64,000 nt of DNA. It comes from Palsa-892 sp963751615 (lineage in GTDB: Bacteria; Pseudomonadota; Alphaproteobacteria; Rhizobiales; Xanthobacteraceae). Positions 58,277 through 64,000 of this stretch are shown one piece after another (the first letter of the stretch is position 1; every line of letters begins with the position of its first letter). Where the stretch lies: contig CAVVVG010000007.1 of assembly GCA_963751615.1 (NCBI GenBank), positions 1-64,000 of the forward strand, in the 5' to 3' direction. Made by a program: the position numbers and the translations under genes. The notes below the pieces were generated by a model. The model searched no databases. It worked only from the letters and a program-made list of their open reading frames with translations, and was not told the DNA's origin.

Positions 58277-60757
58277 GTGCGCGAGAAAGAACTCCGCATC
58301 GCGTTGGTTTGCTTTGGCGGCGTTTCGCTTGCCGTCTATATGCACGGCATCTCGAAGGAAATTCTGAAATTACTGCGGGCTTCCGCAAGGCTTCATCGCA
58401 CGACTGACCGTTCACAACGTGCGAAGGCAACTTTTTTTGAAGAAGCGGAAAAGCGCGATTCCGAATTCGACACTGAAGCTGACTATTTCGACTTGCTGCG
58501 GGAAATTGGCCGCAAGATAGAAATTCGCGTTATCGTCGATATTATCGCCGGGGCTTCCGCAGGCGGCATCAATGCCACGATGCTTGCGCGCGCCGTTGCG
58601 CATGATCTGCCCATGCGGCAGCTCAGAAACCTGTGGTTGAAGAATGCCGATGTCGATGTTCTGCTCTCGTCCGAGGCAAAAGCAAAGGCCTGGAGCAAGT
58701 TTTTTCTGAAGCCCGCACTCTGGGCGGCGTCGCGCCTCGGGTTGATTGAGGACATCCAGGATTCTGAGGTTCGGGCTAAACTATCCCTCTTCGTACGCTC
58801 ACGTTGGTTCAAGCCTCCTCTCGACGGCAGAGGAATGAGCGGATTGATGTACGATGCGGTCGCCAGTATGGGCGAGTCGAAAACGCCGACGGCCTCGCTG
58901 CTTCCTTCCGGGCAAGATCTCGATCTGTTCGTCATGCTGACTGACTATTACGGCTATCTCCAGCGTATTCAGATACATGATCCCCCTCTCATCCACGAAC
59001 TGGAACATCGGCACGTTTTGCGTTTCAAATATCGGCGGCGGCCGGGAGGCGAAGTTGAGAGCGACTTTGTCTTGGACAATGCCCCTGCGCTCGCCTTCGC
59101 GGCGCGCGCAACCTCTTCGTTTCCAGGAGCTTTTCCACCTGCGCAAATCCAGGAGATGGACGAGTTAATCGCCAAGCGCGGGAAGAAATGGCATTCGCGC
59201 GACGAATTTATCGTCAAGAACTTTGAGCAATATATCCGTGCCGACCTCGATCCGGCGGCGGCCTGTTTCTTGGACGGCGCGATTCTAAATAACCACCCGT
59301 TTCACGAAGCGATATCGGCGATCCATGGCCGTCCAGCTTACCGCGAAGTCGATCGCAGGCTCGTTTACATCGATCCAGACCCCGCCGCACCCTTCGCCGC
59401 CGGCGCTCCAGCAATTCCCGGATTTTTCTCCACGCTTAAGGGCGCTCTCGCCGGAATCCCAGCCACTCAGCCCGTTTCCGACGAGCTGGGCTGGGTGTTC
59501 GATTTCAACGCACAGGTGCGCAGCTTCAAACAAATTATCGATGGGGCCCGGCCCCGCATCAGCGAACTCGTGTCCGGTACGATCTCTGTTCAACCCGAGG
59601 AAAAAACTGCCGCCAAGCAAATCAAACATTGGCGCGAACAGATAAATTCCCGAATTGCCCGCGACGCCGGATTCGCTTACGAAGGCTATGTCCGCCTCAA
59701 GCTTGCATCCGTGCGCGACTTCGTGGTGCGGACAATCATTATGCTGAGCGGCGTGCCTACTCGTTCGCCGCGCGCGCGGGCAATCGGCGAGATCGTGGAT
59801 AGCTGGGCGGTTCGACGCGCGATCGTCTATGATCGCGCCGATCACGACGCGATCCTGCGCGAAACCGCGGCGTCGGCAAAACTTCCGCGCTGGGTCGAAT
59901 TCTTTCTTGCCTTCGATGTTGATTATCGGAAACGGCGCTTGAATTTCCTTATCGAAGGCCAAAATCGTCTTTATCGCTTTCTTGACGAAGGTCGCTTCGT
60001 GGGGCTGGAACCTTCGATCGTCGACGGCCTGAAGCGCGAATTTTATCGGCGACTGGACGTTCTTCAACGTGGCGAAGAAGCAAAATTCTACAGCGTCGAG
60101 ACGCACGGCCTCGTGCGCGAGCTATTCGAATTAGAGCCTTCGCCACAGGAGGCCCAAGAATTACCGGCTTTCGCGCGCCGTTTCGTAGAAGCGAACGAAA
60201 AAAAAATAGATCGTCTTATCGAGCTGCTTGCGAACGAAATTAATCTTGCCGCTACCACTCGTGATCTCGACGAATTACTTGCTTCGCTCGATCCGAAGGA
60301 TTGGCCCCCAGAGGCGCGCCACGAGGTGCTGGTCAACTATCTCGGCTTCCCGTTCTGGGATGTATTGACCTTTTCCGTGGCCACGGCGCGCGAAACCGGC
60401 GAGATGAATGAAATTCTAGTTGATCGCATCAGTCCGCAGGATGTGAAAACACTGACAGGGTTCGATGGTGCGAAAAGTCTCAAGGGTGTCAGATTCGGGC
60501 ATTTTGCCGCTTTCCTGTCACGCGGTTATCGGGAAAACGATTATCTTCTTGGCCGGCTGCATGCGATCGATCGCCTGATCGACATCGTTTGCGACGCGGC
60601 GGACGTGCAGCCGTCAGACAAGATTGACGTGATTGGCATCAAAAAGCGTGCGTTCACCCGCGTGCTGGATGCGGAAGCCCGTTATCTTACAAAAAGCCGG
60701 AAATTGATCGCTTCGCTCCGGCGCTGCATCGACGAAATCAAAACCACGGAACGCTAA
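58277..60757 (+). CDS. patatin-like phospholipase family protein, long (DUF3376-type)
   Basis: An 826-residue protein. The N-terminal patatin domain has the oxyanion motif CFGGVSLAVYMHGISKEI, the nucleophile GASAGGINATMLAR (Ser near residue 93) and the Asp of the dyad in FLDGAILNNHPFHEA near 333. The C-terminal 450 residues are the helical region of the DUF3376-type long patatins. GTG at 58277 follows GAGG at 5-base spacing. Predicted to be a cytoplasmic or membrane-associated lipid acyl hydrolase; the substrate is unknown. Confidence 0.85.
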   Translation: MREKELRIALVCFGGVSLAVYMHGISKEILKLLRASARLHRTTDRSQRAKATFFEEAEKRDSEFDTEADYFDLLREIGRKIEIRVIVDIIAGASAGGINATMLARAVAHDLPMRQLRNLWLKNADVDVLLSSEAKAKAWSKFFLKPALWAASRLGLIEDIQDSEVRAKLSLFVRSRWFKPPLDGRGMSGLMYDAVASMGESKTPTASLLPSGQDLDLFVMLTDYYGYLQRIQIHDPPLIHELEHRHVLRFKYRRRPGGEVESDFVLDNAPALAFAARATSSFPGAFPPAQIQEMDELIAKRGKKWHSRDEFIVKNFEQYIRADLDPAAACFLDGAILNNHPFHEAISAIHGRPAYREVDRRLVYIDPDPAAPFAAGAPAIPGFFSTLKGALAGIPATQPVSDELGWVFDFNAQVRSFKQIIDGARPRISELVSGTISVQPEEKTAAKQIKHWREQINSRIARDAGFAYEGYVRLKLASVRDFVVRTIIMLSGVPTRSPRARAIGEIVDSWAVRRAIVYDRADHDAILRETAASAKLPRWVEFFLAFDVDYRKRRLNFLIEGQNRLYRFLDEGRFVGLEPSIVDGLKREFYRRLDVLQRGEEAKFYSVETHGLVRELFELEPSPQEAQELPAFARRFVEANEKKIDRLIELLANEINLAATTRDLDELLASLDPKDWPPEARHEVLVNYLGFPFWDVLTFSVATARETGEMNEILVDRISPQDVKTLTGFDGAKSLKGVRFGHFAAFLSRGYRENDYLLGRLHAIDRLIDIVCDAADVQPSDKIDVIGIKKRAFTRVLDAEARYLTKSRKLIASLRRCIDEIKTTER

Positions 60758-60819
60758 GCTTCCACCTTTGGGCGCCGCATCTTCTCCGCGTAACACGATC
60801 AGCGGGCGGCAAGCCGCGA

Positions 60820-61827
60820 TTATTTGCCATAGTATTCTTTGTACCACTCGACAAAGGCGTCGACGCCCGTTTCGATTGGGGTCGCAGGCCTAAATCCTGT
60901 AAGGCTTTCCAGAAGATCGGCGCTCGCGAAAGTATCAGCGACGTCGCCCGGCTGCATCGGGAGTAAGTTCCGCTTAGCCTGTTTGCCAAGCTTCTTCTCG
61001 ATGGCCGTAATGAATTCAAGCAGATCTGTCGGCTTGCCTCTCCCCACGTTGACGACACGGAATGGCGCCGCGGGACTGATCGAGTCCAGCGCCTCCGTCG
61101 TCTTCGCGGTTTCGCGCGAAGGCGCTACATTCACGATGCGCACCATCGCTTCAACGAGATCGTCGACATAGGTGAAATCACGTGACATTTTTCCTTTACC
61201 GTAGATGTCGATTGGACGGCCGTTCAAAATCGCGTCAACGAATTTGAAATAAGCCATGTCGGGTCGCCCCCATGGACCGTAGACGGTGAAAAAACAAATC
61301 GCGGTGATCGGAATCTCAAAGAGATGGGAATAACTGTGCGCCATCAGCTCGCAGGATTTTTTAGTGGCAGCATAAAGTGTCATTGGATGATCGGTGCGAT
61401 CGGTCTCGCGGAACGGCATCTGGCGGTTCGCGCCGTACACTGAACTAGTCGAGGCCAGCAAGAAATGTCGCGGCTTATGCTTGCGCGCGAGTTCCAGCAT
61501 ATTGAACGTCCCGATCAGATTCGAATCCACATATGCACGCGGATTTTCAAGGCTGTAGCGAACGCCCGCCTGCGCAGCGAGGTGAACGATCACGTCGGCT
61601 TTCGCTTCGGCAACGATGGCAGCGAGCTGCGCCTCATTCTCTAACATCAGTATGTGCGCGGTAAAGCGGTTCGACTGCACGAGCAAGGCATGGCGCCTTT
61701 TCTTAAGCTCGATGTCATAATAGGAAGTGAGACCGTCAATGCCCTGCACGATGTGACCGTCCGCAAGCAGACGCTTGGCGAGATGAAAGCCGATAAAGCC
61801 AGCGGTACCCGTAAGGAGAAAACGCAT
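60820..61827 (-). CDS. UDP-glucuronate 4-epimerase-type NAD-dependent epimerase
   Basis: A 335-residue extended SDR. TGTAGFIGFHLAKRLLADGH binds NAD, LASTSSVYG holds the catalytic Ser region and MTLYAATKKSCELM the YxxxK, and the family's CFFTVYGPWGRPDMA and MSRDFTYVDDLVEAM follow. These are typical of UDP-glucuronate/galacturonate epimerases (LpsL-like in rhizobia). The product, UDP-galacturonate, is used for lipid A, core and surface-polysaccharide decoration in Hyphomicrobiales. It lies between patatin and recJ. Confidence 0.85.
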   Translation of the reverse strand: MRFLLTGTAGFIGFHLAKRLLADGHIVQGIDGLTSYYDIELKKRRHALLVQSNRFTAHILMLENEAQLAAIVAEAKADVIVHLAAQAGVRYSLENPRAYVDSNLIGTFNMLELARKHKPRHFLLASTSSVYGANRQMPFRETDRTDHPMTLYAATKKSCELMAHSYSHLFEIPITAICFFTVYGPWGRPDMAYFKFVDAILNGRPIDIYGKGKMSRDFTYVDDLVEAMVRIVNVAPSRETAKTTEALDSISPAAPFRVVNVGRGKPTDLLEFITAIEKKLGKQAKRNLLPMQPGDVADTFASADLLESLTGFRPATPIETGVDAFVEWYKEYYGK

Positions 61828-62050
61828 TTGCTATTCGCTGCACAGGAATTTGAACAACTTGAAAATTCGCTTTCCCCTGGCGGTCGCAAAGATGTCGAAT
61901 AAACGGCAATCGCGATTGTGGAAGGACGCAGGGTAATAAACGTCCCACTCGGTGCCAGCATTACCATCCGAGATCATTCGCAGCAGCAACCGCACCGAAT
62001 CCTCCGCTCGTTTGCTGGACACATTATAGCGTCTTGAGGGGAAATCCGCC

Positions 62051-63877
62051 CTACCGAGCCGACAACGGATCGGCGGGCGCCGCATCCAGAATCCGCAATT
62101 GCACTCGCTCCTGCCCCTGCCAGCGATCGATCGCCAGCGAACCAGCGATATGCATGGTTTGTCCTCGCGAGGCTAGAAGTGCCTGCCCCAAAGGCCGGTC
62201 GAGCGCACGAAACGCAATCGCATCGAGCGCGCCACCATCCGCCGCGCGCAGCCGGACCCGTACATGGGCCTGACCTACCGGATCCGCATAGGCGACGGTG
62301 TGCGAAGGAAAAGCGAATACTGGTTCCGGATTGCCCGAACCAAACGGGCTGGCGCGTTCGATGATAGCGATCATTTCTGCTGAGGCCGCACGCGCGGTGA
62401 CCGCTGCATCGATAATAAGGCTATCGGACGCACGCGCATTCTCGACCAGATCGCCGAGGTCCTTTTCCAGAAACGCCCGGAAGGCGCCAAGGTTCTCGCG
62501 CGCGATGGTAAGCCCCGCGGCCATTGCATGACCGCCCCCTTTGATAAGGAGTCCTTCCACCAGGGCGCTACGAACCGTGCGTCCGAGATCTACGCCGGGT
62601 ATCGAACGGGCGGAGCCCGTTCCAGTATCGCCGAGCATGGCGACAGCAAAAGCAGGGCGCCCGAAGCGCTCCTTCAGGCGCGCAGCAACAAGACCGACAA
62701 CGCCCGGATGCCAGCCGTCGCCGGAAGCAAGCACCACTGCGCCGTGTTCTTCGACGCCGAGTGCCGCAAGCGCCTCGGCTTCGGCCTGTTCCAGTGTCGC
62801 TTTTTCCACCGCCTGGCGCTCGCGATTCAGGTGGTCCAATTCGATCGCGATTTTCGTGGCCTCCGCCGGATCGTCCGTCACAAGCAAACGCGTTCCAAGC
62901 GTTGCATCACCGATTCGCCCACCCGCATTGATGCGTGGTCCCAGCACGAAGCCGAGATGGAACGGAGTCGGTGGCCCGTCCAGCCGCGCGACGTCCATTA
63001 GCGCCCGCAAGCCAATTGACTCGCGATTGTGTAACGCGATCAAGCCCTTTTTCACAAAAGCACGGTTGAGACCCTTCAAAGGTACGACGTCGGCGACGGT
63101 CCCGAGCGCCACGAGATCAAGCCATGAAAGTAGATCAGGCTCCGGCATCACACCGCCCCAAAATTTGCGTCGACGAAGTTCGCGGTTCAGCGCAGCCAGC
63201 ATCATGAAAACGAGACCGCAGGCGGCGAGCTGATCCAAGCCCGAAAGATCATCCGCGCGATGCGGGTTAACGATCGCGTAGGCGAATGGAAGATCGTCCG
63301 GGGCCTGATGATGATCGATGACGACTGCATCGAGGCCGAGCTTGTACGCCTCCGCCAGGGCTTCGTGACTGGTCGAACCACAATCAACCGTCACCAGCAA
63401 CGTCGCGCCACGTTCCGCGAGCTTGCGTACCGCTTCGATGTTCGGGCCGTAACCCTCGAACAAACGATCAGGGATGTGAAACAGTGGATCGAGATCGGCC
63501 ATGCGCAGCATGCGGACCATGAGTGCGGTTGAAGTCGCACCGTCGACGTCATAGTCACCGAAGATCGCAATCTTCTCCTTGCGCTCAATTGCGTCGGCAA
63601 GACGTCCTACGGCCTTGTCCATATCGGTGAGCGACGACGGATCGGGCATCAAGCGCCGAATACTCGGATCAAGAAAATCCTCTACCTCGTGGAGTCCGAC
63701 GCCGCGCGATGCGACGATGCGCGAAAGAATTTCAGGCAGCCCGTAGCGTTGGTGCATGGCGATCGCGATCTGGCTCTCGCGCGGACCGCAACGGTCTCGC
63801 CAGAGGCGTCCCGTCACGGAATTCGTGACGCCCAGGAAGGCACGTTCGGGCTCATGTAAGGCTGGCAACACACTCAT
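62051..63877 (-). CDS. recJ: single-stranded-DNA-specific exonuclease RecJ
   Basis: A 608-residue exonuclease with DHH and DHHA1 domains and an OB-type C-terminus. Motifs are AIFGDYDVDGATSTALMV near residue 107, LVTVDCGSTSHEA, VIDHHQAPDDLPFAYAIVNP near 186, LDLVALGTVADVVPL, GPRINAGGRIGDATLG and GGHAMAAGLT. It degrades ssDNA 5' to 3' in recombination and mismatch repair. ATG 63877 (MSVLPALHEPERAFLGVTNS) is preferred to 63964, because the longer leader overlaps the upstream gene. It is intact, unlike many neighbours. Confidence 0.93.
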   Translation of the reverse strand: MSVLPALHEPERAFLGVTNSVTGRLWRDRCGPRESQIAIAMHQRYGLPEILSRIVASRGVGLHEVEDFLDPSIRRLMPDPSSLTDMDKAVGRLADAIERKEKIAIFGDYDVDGATSTALMVRMLRMADLDPLFHIPDRLFEGYGPNIEAVRKLAERGATLLVTVDCGSTSHEALAEAYKLGLDAVVIDHHQAPDDLPFAYAIVNPHRADDLSGLDQLAACGLVFMMLAALNRELRRRKFWGGVMPEPDLLSWLDLVALGTVADVVPLKGLNRAFVKKGLIALHNRESIGLRALMDVARLDGPPTPFHLGFVLGPRINAGGRIGDATLGTRLLVTDDPAEATKIAIELDHLNRERQAVEKATLEQAEAEALAALGVEEHGAVVLASGDGWHPGVVGLVAARLKERFGRPAFAVAMLGDTGTGSARSIPGVDLGRTVRSALVEGLLIKGGGHAMAAGLTIARENLGAFRAFLEKDLGDLVENARASDSLIIDAAVTARAASAEMIAIIERASPFGSGNPEPVFAFPSHTVAYADPVGQAHVRVRLRAADGGALDAIAFRALDRPLGQALLASRGQTMHIAGSLAIDRWQGQERVQLRILDAAPADPLSAR

Positions 63878-63902
63878 AAAAGGTTCAGGTCGGCGGAAAG
63901 AC

Positions 63903-64000
63903 TCAAAAGATTTTCCGATATTGGATAAAACCAGAGCGTTCCGCCAGCTTGTCGTAAAGCGCACGCGCCTGGGTATTTGACTCCTGCGTCAACCAATAGA
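63903..64000 (-). CDS. GNAT acetyltransferase, C-terminal end (partial)
   Basis: The window cuts this gene. The visible end reads YWLTQESNTQARALYDKLAE and RSGFIQYRKIF, then stop at 63903. The N-x-x-A-x-x-L-Y-x-K motif and Gly-Phe are the usual C-terminal part of GNAT N-acetyltransferases. It lies 25 bases upstream of the recJ start in the same direction. Confidence 0.6.
   Translation of the reverse strand, partial: YWLTQESNTQARALYDKLAERSGFIQYRKIF

Noticed and set aside
59285..60106. 273-codon minus-strand frame opposite the patatin gene
   Set aside because: Shadow of the patatin-like gene, with no recognisable domain and no ribosome binding site.
62541..63233. 230-codon plus-strand frame opposite recJ
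   Set aside because: Low-complexity Ser/Arg/Pro product, antisense to a fully conserved RecJ.

Overview
The window looks like a chromosomal segment of an alphaproteobacterium, most likely order Hyphomicrobiales (Rhizobiales). The basis is the style of RecJ, the small Rhizobiales-type hypothetical genes, the CusAB set with degenerate heavy-metal-binding domains, and the Rad52-HNH phage recombinase type. Base composition is roughly balanced by eye. I recognised no rRNA, tRNA or CRISPR array. Many genes are broken by single-base frameshifts after which the missing conserved C-terminus continues in another frame. Most that I could phase are +1 insertions (about 5476, 5989, 13653, 17931, 20182, 55980), some are -1 (about 36722, 44718). 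This looks more like uncorrected sequence error than decay, so I give reconstructed gene extents.

Layout. 0.4-2.1 kb: a secreted FG-GAP-repeat protein with a GH12-like domain. 3.1-10.2 kb: integrase remnant, then a copper/silver RND efflux set (FixH-like protein, CusB-like adaptor, CusA-like pump) without an outer-membrane factor, then two exported proteins. 10.6-14.6 kb: CBS-BON protein, TauE/SafE permease, alpha/beta hydrolase, small proteins. 14.6-25.7 kb: LptC-like protein, broken alkaline-ceramidase-like gene, LptF-like permease, O-antigen-type ABC exporter (wzm/wzt), then a co-directional row: GNAT acyltransferase of the bacterial ceramide-synthase type, acyl carrier protein, ketoacyl synthase, SDR, GT21 ceramide-glucosyltransferase-like enzyme, processive GT2.

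25.9-28.0 kb: glycosyltransferase and RgpF-type protein. 28.2-37.9 kb: a type I secretion system (HlyD-like adaptor with an unusual N-terminal extension, HlyB-like ABC transporter) divergent from two FG-GAP-repeat proteins: a GH5 cellulase and a putative metalloprotease. 38.1-50.2 kb: glycan genes, namely a polytopic membrane protein, a minus-strand set (GT2, TIM-barrel isomerase, Rossmann epimerase, GT2, FAD oxidoreductase), and a very long multidomain gene (methyltransferase, coiled coil, RgpF, two GT2 domains) followed by another methyltransferase. 50.5-52.5 kb: phage-type island (HNH, Rad52, Gp157, XRE regulator). 52.7-56.2 kb: serine-palmitoyltransferase-like enzyme, a second GT21-like glycosyltransferase and an LptB-like ATPase. 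56.3-64 kb: small lipoproteins, a patatin-like protein, UDP-glucuronate epimerase, RecJ and the end of a GNAT gene.

The most coherent theme is sphingolipid metabolism coupled to lipid export. SPT, ACP, ceramide-synthase-like GNAT, reductase, two GT21 enzymes and a ceramidase lie in two blocks, and each block also holds Lpt-like transporter parts (LptC, LptF; LptB). The second theme is a non-RTX type I secretion system that probably exports plant-polymer-degrading enzymes carrying FG-GAP repeats.
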